From: Arenibacter echinorum
GTDB taxonomy: Bacteria > Bacteroidota > Bacteroidia > Flavobacteriales > Flavobacteriaceae
Assembly: GCF_003259375.1 (NCBI RefSeq)
Contig: NZ_QLLN01000002.1
Span: forward strand, 682,001-746,000
Reading direction: 5' to 3'
Length of the DNA: 64,000 nucleotides
A program made the translations under genes and the position numbers. Positions 37,218 to 45,552 of the stretch are shown here, in pieces. The notes below the pieces were generated by a model. The model was not told the origin of the DNA, ran no database searches, and saw only the letters and a program-made list of their open reading frames with translations. Each line of letters starts with the position of its first letter. Within the stretch, counting starts at the first letter, position 1.

Positions 37218-37931
37218 CTAAATTCTTTTTATTTCACTTTCATCCAATAATTCATCATTCCGTAAGCGCAAAAATACCTGTGCTGTAGTGATCACGTCCA
37301 GTTCGCAATATTTTACAATGCGGTCCAAGTCCTTATCTTCATAGTAAACGGTTTTTACCATGCTGCCGTCTATATCTTCTTTTGGAGAGGGAATGCCAAG
37401 GATATTGGCCATTAGCTTAAGGGAGGTATAATGCTTGAAGTCCCCAAATTTCCAAAGCTCCATAGTGTCCAAATGGGCTATTTCCCAAGGCTTTTTGCCA
37501 AAAAGATCCAGCTTGTTGGGCAAATCTACCTTGTTGATGATCATGCGTCTCGCGATATATGGAAAATCGAATTCTTTGCCATTGTGCCCGCACAGTAGGT
37601 GGTGGGGACGATTGAAATGGGTGTCCAATAAATTCTTAAAATCTTTGAGGATCTTAGGCTCCTCCCCATAAAACGAAGTAACTCTAAAAGTCCGATTGTC
37701 TCCTTTATAATTAAAATAGCCTACTGAAATAGTAATGATCTTTCCAAATTCTGCCCAAATTCCAGCCCGGTCATAGTATTCCTCGGCCGTATATTCGTCT
37801 TTTCGTTGGTAGTGCGACTTATGTTCCCAAAGTTCTTTTTTGGTGTCGTCCAGCTTATTAAAATTCTCTTCCTCTGGAACCGTTTCTATGTCCAAAAAGA
37901 GTATGTGTTCCAAGTTAATTTTATGTAACAT
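37218..37931 (-). CDS. Predicted 3'-5' exonuclease (PolB-like DEDD family)
   Basis: A 237-residue protein of the ribonuclease H-like exonuclease superfamily, close to the PolB exonuclease-domain family. The DEDD residues can be followed: LFLDIETVP at the N-terminus, CGHNGKEFDFPYIARR in the middle, and YCELDVITTAQVFLRL near the end. No polymerase domain is attached. It probably trims DNA or RNA 3' ends in repair or RNA processing. It stands alone. Confidence 0.87.
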   Translation of the reverse strand: MLHKINLEHILFLDIETVPEEENFNKLDDTKKELWEHKSHYQRKDEYTAEEYYDRAGIWAEFGKIITISVGYFNYKGDNRTFRVTSFYGEEPKILKDFKNLLDTHFNRPHHLLCGHNGKEFDFPYIARRMIINKVDLPNKLDLFGKKPWEIAHLDTMELWKFGDFKHYTSLKLMANILGIPSPKEDIDGSMVKTVYYEDKDLDRIVKYCELDVITTAQVFLRLRNDELLDESEIKRI

Positions 37932-38238
37932 CCAAAGTTTCTTAAAACCTAAATGGCTCGATTATAATTTTGATAAACGAAGCGGGAATTATAAATATAC
38001 AAACAAATTTAGAATTGTCGTGAAGGGTATTTTATGTGTTGGTTAGCGTCAATTTTTGAGTTAGGAGGATGGATGTACTGCAAGGTAGGAACCGACCGAA
38101 CGGTTTGTGAACCACTCTGAAATTCCGATACAAATTGTGGGTGCTTCCATAAAGTATATAGTTTTATCGATGTATGACCGCTGCGGACTAGTAATATGGT
38201 GTCAAGGGATGAACTACAAACCGTAGGGTCTGTAAAAA
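37932..38238. other. Intergenic region
   Basis: Upstream of the exonuclease gene and downstream of ogt. No gene, terminator or repeat that I can support. Confidence 0.5.
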
Positions 38239-38712
38239 TTAGAAAAGGGTTTGCTGTTTTACAGGGCTTTCATGTTCCAAAAGCCATTTTTTACGGTGTA
38301 GGCCCCCTGCATATCCGGTCAGGGAACCATCGCTGCCAATGACCCTATGGCAAGGCACAACGATCCATAACGGATTTTGCCCATTGGCCGAAGCAATGGC
38401 CCTAATGGCTTTGACATCGCCCAAGGTTTTGGACAGCTCCAGATAGGAAACTGTTTTGCCATATGGGATTTGTTGTAGGGCCTGCCAAACCTTTTTTTGA
38501 AAATCTGTTCCTTCTGGGTTGAGCGTTAAGCTAAATTCCTTTCGTGTACCATCAAAATATTCCCGTAACTGATATACAGCATCTTCGAGCAATTCAGGAA
38601 CAATATCCGATACTTTTTCCTCACTATCGAACACAGTAATGGAGGTTAATCCGTTTTCATCGCCTTCAATTTTTGCGATACCCAAACGCGTATGTATATA
38701 CACAGTCTCCAT
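38239..38712 (-). CDS. ogt: Methylated-DNA--[protein]-cysteine S-methyltransferase
   Basis: A 157-residue suicide repair protein that takes the alkyl group from O6-alkylguanine. The acceptor motif is VVPCHRVIG, and the DNA-binding segment RAIASANGQNP precedes it. I choose the ATG at 38712 because it overlaps the stop of the CNNM/CBS gene by one base (TAATG), a usual coupling arrangement. A longer frame to 38769 would overlap that gene. The Ada-type N-terminal domain is missing, so this is the Ogt/MGMT form. Confidence 0.94.
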   Translation of the reverse strand: METVYIHTRLGIAKIEGDENGLTSITVFDSEEKVSDIVPELLEDAVYQLREYFDGTRKEFSLTLNPEGTDFQKKVWQALQQIPYGKTVSYLELSKTLGDVKAIRAIASANGQNPLWIVVPCHRVIGSDGSLTGYAGGLHRKKWLLEHESPVKQQTLF

Positions 38713-39833
38713 TATTCCTTTTCTCTCTTTCCTTGAATAATTCCCAAGCGCTTTGCCCTCTCGTTCCAATTTTTCCGCGCCAGGTGTTGCAGGTTTTCCA
38801 CGTTATCGCTTTCATCCATGATTTCTAGGCCCAATAAGGTCTCTAAAATGTCTTCCATAGTTACCACCCCGCTAACGGAACCATATTCATCCACCACTAG
38901 GGCAATATGCTCCCTTTTGGAAATAAATGTTTCAAATAATTCAGGGATAGGGGTTTGTCTGTTACTTACTAATATTTCCCTTTTAATACTTGATAGTGGT
39001 GCGCTGCCATTCTTTTTTATTATTTCCTCCAAGATCATGTCCTTTAGGACGAATCCGGTGATATTATCCATTTTTTTATTGAATACGGGAATTCTAGAAA
39101 ACGGCATTTTGGGGTTGGCATTGTAAAATTCCTTGATTGTGGCGGATTCCGAGGCAATTTTTACTACCGCCCTTGGGGTCATGATGTCCTTTACCTTAAT
39201 TTCGTCAAAGTTTAGGAGGTTTCTAATTATGGTGGATTCCGATTCTTGAAATACACCTTCCTCGTGGGCAATATCGGTCATGGCACTAAAATCTTCCCGG
39301 CTAAATACACTTCCATGAACGCCTTTTTTTCCCACCAGTCTGGTGAAAAGCTGCAATAGCCATAGAATTCCGGTCCAACGAAGGGCCCACACCATTATTT
39401 TTAGGGAAGTTGTAGAAGCGTGTGCTAATTGCTTCCAATAGGTAGCGCCAATAGTCTTGGGGATAATTTCCGAGGCCACCAAGATGAGAATGGTCATGAT
39501 GGTAGAAACCAATCCTACCATGGCGGCTTCTGAAAACTGAATTCCAAGAAGTGTTTTTTCGGTATTGCCATATATTTCGGAGTATGCAATTTTGGCTTGT
39601 ACCCCTACCAAAATTGCACCAACGGTATGGGCAATAGTATTTAAGGTGAGAATGGCAATGAGGGGCTTGTCCACATCCTTTTTTAACACTTCCAATTCCA
39701 ATGCAAAGGATTTGCCTTCCTTTTTCATTAGATTGATAAAGGTTTGTGGAACACTCAATAATACCGCTTCCAAAATAGAGCATATAAAGGATACGAGGAT
39801 GGATATGAGTGCATAAAATATAAGTAACCCCAT
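38712..39833 (-). CDS. CNNM-domain and CBS-pair membrane protein
   Basis: A 373-residue inner-membrane protein. A DUF21/CNNM transmembrane domain (residues 1-175, several hydrophobic helices, ETIPKTIG-like IIPKTIG segment) is followed by two CBS motifs (about 200-340; VKDIMTPRAVVKI, VVDEYGSVSGVVTMEDILE). It belongs to the CorC/hemolysin-like group, members of which handle Mg2+ or Co2+, but the usual C-terminal CorC_HlyC domain is absent. Its stop overlaps the ogt start, so they are translationally coupled. Its physiological ion is not known. Confidence 0.88.
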   Translation of the reverse strand: MGLLIFYALISILVSFICSILEAVLLSVPQTFINLMKKEGKSFALELEVLKKDVDKPLIAILTLNTIAHTVGAILVGVQAKIAYSEIYGNTEKTLLGIQFSEAAMVGLVSTIMTILILVASEIIPKTIGATYWKQLAHASTTSLKIMVWALRWTGILWLLQLFTRLVGKKGVHGSVFSREDFSAMTDIAHEEGVFQESESTIIRNLLNFDEIKVKDIMTPRAVVKIASESATIKEFYNANPKMPFSRIPVFNKKMDNITGFVLKDMILEEIIKKNGSAPLSSIKREILVSNRQTPIPELFETFISKREHIALVVDEYGSVSGVVTMEDILETLLGLEIMDESDNVENLQHLARKNWNERAKRLGIIQGKREKE

Positions 39834-39881
39834 AAAAAAGTATAAAATACTAATGTACTAATTAAAATAGAATTTCTTAAC

Positions 39882-41201
39882 TCAATCGATTATGGCGTCA
39901 TAAAATACCTGTTGTACAGCAGAGCGGATATTAAATTTGTAAATATTGGCATGGGACCTACTGGGGTATACCCGGTTGGACAAGAATATATAAACCATTT
40001 GGGTTTTCGGATCCGCCCACACAAAGGTACCCGTAAACCCGCTATGTCCAAAACTGTCGGGACCGGCACTAGGTGCAGGATAGGAATCGGCTAGAGTAAG
40101 CTCTTGGTTATTTATTTCCGGCTTATCAAATATTAGACCTCTTCTGTTTTCATTTTCTGGATATTGTACTTTGGTAAATTCCTTCACCGTGGTTTCTGAC
40201 AAATAACGCTTTCCACCATAAGTTCCATAATTCATGTACATCTGCATCATTTTCGCCAAATCAGTGGCCGATGCGAATAGTCCTGCGTTTCCGGACACCC
40301 CGCCCATTAGGGCTGCGTTTTCGTCATGGACCCAATTCTTGGTCAGTTCGTGTCTAAATAAGGTGTCGATTTCCGTGGGTATTATTTTATTTGGATAATT
40401 TTTGTTTTTAGGATTGAACCCCAAAGTAGTTGCCCCTAAAGGAGCATAAAAGTTTTGGGTAACATAGGTTTCATAGTCCATATTGGTCAATCGTGAAATG
40501 ATTTCGGGATAGAGCAAAAACGTAAGTCCTGAATATTTGTATTTTTTAATATCCGATACTTTGGAGCTGTTGATCTTCCGGTATATTTTGTTCCTAAACC
40601 TATCCTTGATATATATGTTTTCATAGGCTCTGGTATTGAATCGGCGACTAGGTTCGAGTCTTACAAAACGATTTTTTACTGAACCGTTCTTTTTCATCAC
40701 CTCTTGAAGGAAAATTATGTAGGGTACCAATCCCGCCTGATGCGCAAAAACTTCCCTTATGGTCAGCTCCTTTTTATCCTTTCTATTTTTCCACTTAGGC
40801 CATAAGGTACTGAAGGGCGCATCCAAATCCACTTTTCCTTCGTCGTGTAGTTTCATCAAGGCTGGTAGCGGCCCCATTATTTTGGTTACTGATGCCAGAT
40901 CATAGATATCGGTCAGCCCTACAGGCTGTAAACTATCGTAGGTATGAAAGCCATAGGCTTTATGAAAAATGATCTTGTTATTTTTGGCCACCAATACCTG
41001 TGCTCCTGGGAAGGCTTCCTCTTTAATGGCCATGGTCATTATGGAGTCTACCTTGGATTGAATAAATAATGAATCCATTCCTACAGATGAAGGAACGTCA
41101 TAGCTCAGTGTCTCTGAATTAGATATTTGTGCGGATAATATCTGTACACTAAAAAATATACTTAACAGTATAATAATGGTGGTATAATTACTTTTTTTCA
41201 T
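39882..41201 (-). CDS. Serine hydrolase, beta-lactamase/penicillin-binding fold
   Basis: A 439-residue exported enzyme with a signal peptide (about 25 residues, ending SAQI). The catalytic SxxK is SVTK in DLASVTKIMG, the tyrosine motif is YSG in KYKYSGLTF, and the third motif is HSG in FGHSGFTGT, as in class C beta-lactamase-like esterases. It probably acts on peptidoglycan peptides, D-peptides or esters in the periplasm; real beta-lactam resistance cannot be inferred. It lies 10 nt downstream of the DinB gene and is likely co-transcribed. Confidence 0.9.
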   Translation of the reverse strand: MKKSNYTTIIILLSIFFSVQILSAQISNSETLSYDVPSSVGMDSLFIQSKVDSIMTMAIKEEAFPGAQVLVAKNNKIIFHKAYGFHTYDSLQPVGLTDIYDLASVTKIMGPLPALMKLHDEGKVDLDAPFSTLWPKWKNRKDKKELTIREVFAHQAGLVPYIIFLQEVMKKNGSVKNRFVRLEPSRRFNTRAYENIYIKDRFRNKIYRKINSSKVSDIKKYKYSGLTFLLYPEIISRLTNMDYETYVTQNFYAPLGATTLGFNPKNKNYPNKIIPTEIDTLFRHELTKNWVHDENAALMGGVSGNAGLFASATDLAKMMQMYMNYGTYGGKRYLSETTVKEFTKVQYPENENRRGLIFDKPEINNQELTLADSYPAPSAGPDSFGHSGFTGTFVWADPKTQMVYIFLSNRVYPSRSHANIYKFNIRSAVQQVFYDAIID

Positions 41202-41211
41202 AGCGAATCAG

Positions 41212-41724
41212 TTACCAACCCACATATTTTGGGGGTTCAATATTATTGAGATTTAAATATACAATTAATTGGCCCCGATGATGGGTCACATGGTCCTGTA
41301 AGAGATTTAATATCTGTAATTTGGTTTTTTCACCGGCAAAAAATTCAACCTTTTCCGAAAGATCATCGGAAGGAGTGTTTTTCAAAATAGCGCTAACCCC
41401 ATCAAATCCTTTGACTAATAAACTTATGGTTTCTTCTTTTGTTAATTTGGAATTATTATCGCTGTTCTTTTCCGTAAGTTGCCCACCAAAATATGTGCTG
41501 CTTAACCAATCCATATTACTTTTTATGTGCAACAATTGATCTTGAAAACCCTTTTGTCTTTCAGTAGGCTTAAAATCATATTTCTCAGGCGGCATGGCTT
41601 CCGCCACGGCCACTAAATAGGATTTGGAATTTTCCCATTTTTCCAAAAAAGCGGGAATAACTAGGTCTTGGGATTGAAGCGGGATCATAAAAAGAACGAT
41701 AAGTATAAAAGGTAAATCTTTCAT
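41212..41724 (-). CDS. DinB-family protein with signal peptide
   Basis: A 170-residue four-helix DinB/YfiT-like protein with an unusual export signal (FILIVLFMIPLQSQ). The metal-binding histidines can be placed in LLHIKSNMDWL and LLQDHVTHHRGQLIVYL. The family includes thiol-dependent transferases and many uncharacterised proteins. It is followed closely by the exported serine hydrolase, so both probably work in the periplasm. The precise function is unknown. Confidence 0.87.
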   Translation of the reverse strand: MKDLPFILIVLFMIPLQSQDLVIPAFLEKWENSKSYLVAVAEAMPPEKYDFKPTERQKGFQDQLLHIKSNMDWLSSTYFGGQLTEKNSDNNSKLTKEETISLLVKGFDGVSAILKNTPSDDLSEKVEFFAGEKTKLQILNLLQDHVTHHRGQLIVYLNLNNIEPPKYVGW

Positions 41725-41793
41725 TTGGCAATAAAATAAGATGAGCGCTATAATAACTTTTGGATTGTCTTAGGCGAAATTTAGTTGATTGCC

Positions 41794-42768
41794 TTATCCC
41801 AATACACGAACTACGTCCTTGGCAAAGTAACTGGCAATAATGTTGGCGCCGGCCCTTTTAATGGCTGTCAACTGCTCCATCATCACGGCATCGTGATCCA
41901 GCCATCCTTTTTCGGCTGCGGCCTTTACCATGGCATATTCACCTGACACCTGATATACCGCTACGGGAACATCCACTTCGTTTTTTATTTCCCTTACAAT
42001 ATCCAAATAACAAATACCGGGCTTTACCATAACGATATCGGCACCCTCGTCAATGTCCATTTCAGTTTCCTTTATAGCTTCGAACCTATTGGCATAATCC
42101 ATTTGATAGGTCTTTTTGTCGCCAAAACCTGGAGCCGAATCCAAGGCATCCCTGAAGGGACCGTAGAATGCACTGGCATATTTGGCGCTATAGCTCATAA
42201 TTCCGGTATCTATAAATCCTTCATCTTCCAAGGCCTCCCTAATACTCAATATCCTCCCATCCATCATATCGCTGGGCGCTACAAAATCGGCCCCTGCTTC
42301 CGCATGGCTTACGCTCATACTGGCCAATACCTCCACGGTATCGTCGTTAACGATTTGTCCGTCCTCCACAATTCCATCATGTCCATAGGAGGAATAAGGG
42401 TCCAATGCCACATCGGTCATCACCAACATCTCGGGACATGTATTTTTAACTGTTTTAATGGCCCTTTGCATCAGGCCCTTGGGATTTACCGCTTCCTTGC
42501 CTTTATTGTCTTTTAAGTGGTCCGGGACTTTAACAAAGAGTAGTACAGATTTAAGACCCATAGCCCAAAGATCTTTTACTTCTTTTTCCAACAGGTCCAA
42601 GCTATATCTGTAATAATTGGGCATGGATGTAATTTCTTCCTTGACCCCTTGGCCTTCCACAACAAAAAGTGGCACTAAAAAGTCGTTCGGCGAGATAATG
42701 GTTTCACGGACCAGTGATCTAATGGACTCATTGGTGCGCAGTCTTCTATTTCTTCTTAATGGGTACAT
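41794..42768 (-). CDS. hemB: Porphobilinogen synthase (delta-aminolevulinate dehydratase)
   Basis: HemB joins two 5-aminolevulinate molecules into porphobilinogen, the second committed step of haem synthesis. The 324-residue length is normal. Schiff-base lysines are in SYSAKYASAFYGPF and VMVKPGICYLD. The metal-site segment reads DVALDPYSSYGHDG, with Ala/Asp in place of the cysteines of zinc enzymes, so it is probably of the magnesium-dependent class. It has its own -7 box and lies at the end of the haem cluster, 75 nt from the YchJ-like gene. Confidence 0.97.
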   Translation of the reverse strand: MYPLRRNRRLRTNESIRSLVRETIISPNDFLVPLFVVEGQGVKEEITSMPNYYRYSLDLLEKEVKDLWAMGLKSVLLFVKVPDHLKDNKGKEAVNPKGLMQRAIKTVKNTCPEMLVMTDVALDPYSSYGHDGIVEDGQIVNDDTVEVLASMSVSHAEAGADFVAPSDMMDGRILSIREALEDEGFIDTGIMSYSAKYASAFYGPFRDALDSAPGFGDKKTYQMDYANRFEAIKETEMDIDEGADIVMVKPGICYLDIVREIKNEVDVPVAVYQVSGEYAMVKAAAEKGWLDHDAVMMEQLTAIKRAGANIIASYFAKDVVRVLG

Positions 42769-42788
42769 TTTATGTTTATTTTGAAATT

Positions 42789-42796
42789 CAAAGATA
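42789..42796 (-). promoter_or_regulatory. Putative -7 box of hemB
   Basis: Read on the minus strand this is TATCTTTG, an exact -7 match, ending 20 nt before the hemB ATG. Confidence 0.55.
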
Positions 42797-42843
42797 AAGG
42801 AACAAGTCCTAAATTTTATAAATTGAATTGGTTAATCCTGTTA

Positions 42844-43230
42844 TTATTTCGCTAGGCCTAAATACATCCATAAACCTTTTTCCTTTACGAATTCCGACTT
42901 TTCATGAATGACATCCACCTTGCCATTTTCAAAAAAATATGCGTTAAAGGTAACCGTGCCATTTTGGTCGTTTATTTCTCCCTTTTCCCTGTCCAAAACT
43001 TCCAACTTGATCCAACTGACAGATTTAGCCCAAGCTTCAATAGCTTTCTTTTCCTTTTTAGGCCTTGTAGAGCTGTGATGACTATCCATCAAATAATTTC
43101 CATTGCCCAATACGAAGGCGGAATACCGGGAACGCATCAACTGTTCTGCCGTAGTTGCAGCTGAAATGTCTTTATGTGCCATACCGCAGCATTCGGCATA
43201 GGACTTATGGGATCCACAGGGACAATCCAT
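42844..43230 (-). CDS. YchJ-like SEC-C motif protein
   Basis: A 128-residue protein. The N-terminal zinc-binding motif CPCGSHKSYAECCG is the SEC-C type, and the rest has the NTF2-like fold of the YchJ/UPF0225 family (LMRSRYSAFVLGNGNYL). The function is unknown. It lies within the haem cluster between a small basic protein gene and hemB, but a link to haem is only positional. Confidence 0.87.
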   Translation of the reverse strand: MDCPCGSHKSYAECCGMAHKDISAATTAEQLMRSRYSAFVLGNGNYLMDSHHSSTRPKKEKKAIEAWAKSVSWIKLEVLDREKGEINDQNGTVTFNAYFFENGKVDVIHEKSEFVKEKGLWMYLGLAK

Positions 43231-43282
43231 GTTTTTTGTTTAAAAAATTATTCTTGGTTTAAGGCGACAGTACCAATTTTAG

Positions 43283-43450
43283 CTACTTTTTTTCCTCATT
43301 CTTTTGTTGTTCCCGATGATTGGTTATGATGTTCTTTAGTCGCTCTTTCCGGGTTTCCTTTTCTTTTTTGAGCTTGTTTTTTTTTCTGTTGAGAAGTTTG
43401 GTATGTTTTGCCTTGTTTGCCGTATTTTTTTCCTTGCCTTTTTTGCCCAT
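43283..43450 (-). CDS. Small Lys-rich protein downstream of hemF
   Basis: A 55-residue open frame with an ATG at 43450 and a TAG stop at 43283-43285. It lies 19 nt after hemF and 52 nt before the YchJ-like gene on the same strand. Its composition is extreme: 18 Lys and 4 Arg, no Cys, Trp or Phe, and helical coiled-coil character (KKNKLKKEKETRKERLKN). It may bind nucleic acid or ribosomes. There is no recognised family. The compact position argues for a real gene, but composition alone could be accidental because A-rich sequence gives Lys codons. Confidence 0.5.
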   Translation of the reverse strand: MGKKGKEKNTANKAKHTKLLNRKKNKLKKEKETRKERLKNIITNHREQQKNEEKK

Positions 43451-43469
43451 ATTACTTTGTTTAGCTTTG

Positions 43470-44387
43470 TTAGACCCAGTCTTTGGGTTGGGCCAGTACT
43501 TTCAACAGGCGTTCTTCTTCACTTCCCTTATCCGGATGATGGTCATAAACCCATTGTACATGTGGGGGTAGGCTCATAAGAATGCTTTCTATTCTGCCAT
43601 TGGTCTTTAACCCGAACAAAGTGCCCTTGTCGTGAACCAGGTTAAACTCTACATAACGCCCACGACGGATTTCCTGCCAATCCCGCTGTTCTTTGGTATA
43701 GCGCGAATCCTTTCTTTTCTCAACGATTGGTACATAGGCCTCCAAGAAGCTATTGCCTACTTCAGTTTCAAAATTGTACCAATCTTCCATGCTCATGCTG
43801 TCGGTGGCTTTGCAGTAATCATAAAACAAGCCGCCAATCCCTCTGGCCTCGTTCCTATGCGTATTCCAGAAATAATCGTCGCACTTTGCCTTATAGGTGG
43901 TATAGAAATCCGGATTATGTTTATCGCAGGCCTCTTTGCATACCTTATGAAAGTGTTGTGCATCCTCATCAAACAAGTAGTACGGGGTAAGATCCTGTCC
44001 CCCACCAAACCATTGATCCACTAAATTACCTTGCTTATCGTACATTTCAAAATAGCGCCAGTTGGCATGTACTGTAGGAACCATAGGATTATTGGGGTGA
44101 ATGACAAGGCTTAGACCACAGGCAAAAAAATCGGCATCCTGTACCCCAAAATAATTTTGCATGCTTTTTGGCAGGGCGCCATGAACAGCAGATATGTTTA
44201 CACCTCCTTTTTCAAATACAGCGCCATTTTCTATGACCCTGGATCGTCCGCCCCCGCCTTCAGATCTTTCCCATAGGTCTTCCTTGAATTTGGCAACACC
44301 GTCTACCTTTTCCAATTTGGCGGTAATCGTATCCTGAAGTTGTTGAATGTATGCGTAAAATTTATTTTTCATGTTTTTTCTTTTCAT
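43470..44387 (-). CDS. hemF: Oxygen-dependent coproporphyrinogen III oxidase
   Basis: HemF converts coproporphyrinogen III to protoporphyrinogen IX by two oxygen-dependent decarboxylations. The 305-residue protein has the family segments NPMVPTVHANWRYFE, WFGGGQDLTPYYL, and ARGIGGLFYDY. It acts as a soluble homodimer. The ATG at 44387 is near another ATG (sixth codon). A palindromic repeat begins only 8 nt before the start, so the leader is filled with hairpins. Downstream lies the small Lys-rich gene. Confidence 0.96.
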   Translation of the reverse strand: MKRKNMKNKFYAYIQQLQDTITAKLEKVDGVAKFKEDLWERSEGGGGRSRVIENGAVFEKGGVNISAVHGALPKSMQNYFGVQDADFFACGLSLVIHPNNPMVPTVHANWRYFEMYDKQGNLVDQWFGGGQDLTPYYLFDEDAQHFHKVCKEACDKHNPDFYTTYKAKCDDYFWNTHRNEARGIGGLFYDYCKATDSMSMEDWYNFETEVGNSFLEAYVPIVEKRKDSRYTKEQRDWQEIRRGRYVEFNLVHDKGTLFGLKTNGRIESILMSLPPHVQWVYDHHPDKGSEEERLLKVLAQPKDWV

Positions 44388-44394
44388 ATTCTCA

Positions 44395-44613
44395 GACCTA
44401 CAAGGTTTTTGAAACCTTGCAGGTCACGTGCTGAGTCCTGTTGATTCCCTAACCTGCAAGGTCTTCCCGACCTTGTAGGTTTTGGTTTGCACTCGGTTGG
44501 TTACCTAACCTGCAAGGTCTTTGCGACCTTGTAGGTTTCTTTTCCAACTCAACGGCCAATTTTTTTCGGTTTCATGTTTTTAGACCTACAAGGTTTTTGA
44601 AACCTTGCAGGTC
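44395..44613. repeat. Array of four palindromic (REP/BIME-like) repeats
   Basis: Four 31-nt hairpin units at 44395-44425, 44451-44481, 44507-44537 and 44583-44613 occupy the whole gap between the EI24 gene and hemF. The first and last are identical (GACCTACAAGG, short loop, CCTTGCAGGTC). The middle two are in the opposite orientation with different loops (TCTTCCCGA, TCTTTGCGA) but keep the stems. Units one to three are spaced exactly 56 nt apart. Each stem has one A/C or G/U position, so the units are asymmetric. Confidence 0.95.
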
Positions 44614-44618
44614 CTATG

Positions 44619-45368
44619 CTATCCAATTTCTTTTTCCACTTTCAATAGTTCTACCGTCCTTATGGTCGCAGCGGTAACCGATAGTGGCAGCACTAGAATT
44701 ACACCAATTACCGGAATAAAAAGAAAGAACATAAAGACAATTCCGTTGCCTATGGCAATGCCTTTGTTCTTTCGAACAAAATTTAGACTTTCGGCGTATT
44801 TAAAATGTCGCTCCAAAGTATAGTCCATATTTCCAAAACCAGCATAATAGGCCTGTATTAGAAATAATAGCACAGTGGAAACCAATCCAATTACCGGAAT
44901 TAGACCAATTAATAAAATAGGGATGGTCAACAAAATTTCCATAATCAAGTTTCTTAGGTTGATACGGATTCCGCGCCATAATTGTTCCCCGAAAGTAGTA
45001 TCTCTATGTTTTTCTGTCGAGTTTCCCAATAAGTGTGCTTCAATTTTTTCTGAAACTGGGCTCATAAAAGGCGCGGAGAGTGCCATGACAATGTGTTTGT
45101 ACAATATAAAACCAACCACAATAATTAGAAGACCACCAAAGATTTCACTGATCAGGTTTACTGTTTGCTTTCCCCAGTCCCAGGTCCACCATTGCGAAAG
45201 AAATCCGCCTATATTGTCGGATAGCCCATAAGCAGAGGTGAAAATTATAATGGCTATTACTACACTTATAAATATGGGAATCCAAAAATATCGCCAAAGC
45301 CCCAATTGGGAAAGGATTTTAAAGGTGCCAAAATAGGCTTTAATACCGCTCAGTATATGTTGGGTCAT
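44619..45368 (-). CDS. EI24 / CysZ-like membrane protein
   Basis: A 249-residue inner-membrane protein with about five hydrophobic segments, of the EI24/CysZ family (CysZ transports sulfate). Visible parts are IFISVVIAIIIFTSAYGL, GGLLIIVVGFILYKH, LIGLIPVIGLVSTVLLFLIQ and a C-terminal amphipathic region. It lies in the haem cluster between hemE and the repeat array before hemF. The conserved neighbourhood suggests a role linked to haem, but sulfate transport is only a family-level guess. Confidence 0.82.
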   Translation of the reverse strand: MTQHILSGIKAYFGTFKILSQLGLWRYFWIPIFISVVIAIIIFTSAYGLSDNIGGFLSQWWTWDWGKQTVNLISEIFGGLLIIVVGFILYKHIVMALSAPFMSPVSEKIEAHLLGNSTEKHRDTTFGEQLWRGIRINLRNLIMEILLTIPILLIGLIPVIGLVSTVLLFLIQAYYAGFGNMDYTLERHFKYAESLNFVRKNKGIAIGNGIVFMFFLFIPVIGVILVLPLSVTAATIRTVELLKVEKEIG

Positions 45369-45511
45369 ACTATTGATTTTGCGTAAGCGATTGTAGTGAC
45401 ATCCTTTTATTTTTATCGGTAGGAATGCTTCTAGGGGCGTAATTTTAGTGTTTTAAACGGTGCCCTGAAATAATGCTTCCATAAAAATAAAAGATATAAC
45501 GGAAAGCTCGA

Positions 45512-45542
45512 CCCTTTTTTCCTGAAAGGAAGAAAAAAAGGG
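45512..45542 (-). other. Inverted repeat between hemE and the EI24 gene
   Basis: CCCTTTTTTCCT and AGGAAGAAAAAAAGGG face each other around GAA, with a 4-nt bulge. It could be a weak terminator or attenuator after hemE, though it is not GC-rich. Confidence 0.5.
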
Positions 45543-45552
45543 ATACGCCCTT

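Noticed and set aside
40640-40660. GGTTCGAGTC resembling a tRNA T-loop
   Set aside because: It lies within the serine hydrolase coding sequence and no acceptor or anticodon stem can be built around it.
44395-44613. CRISPR array
   Set aside because: The repeats are palindromic, in alternating orientation, have uneven spacing for the last unit and no cas genes nearby.
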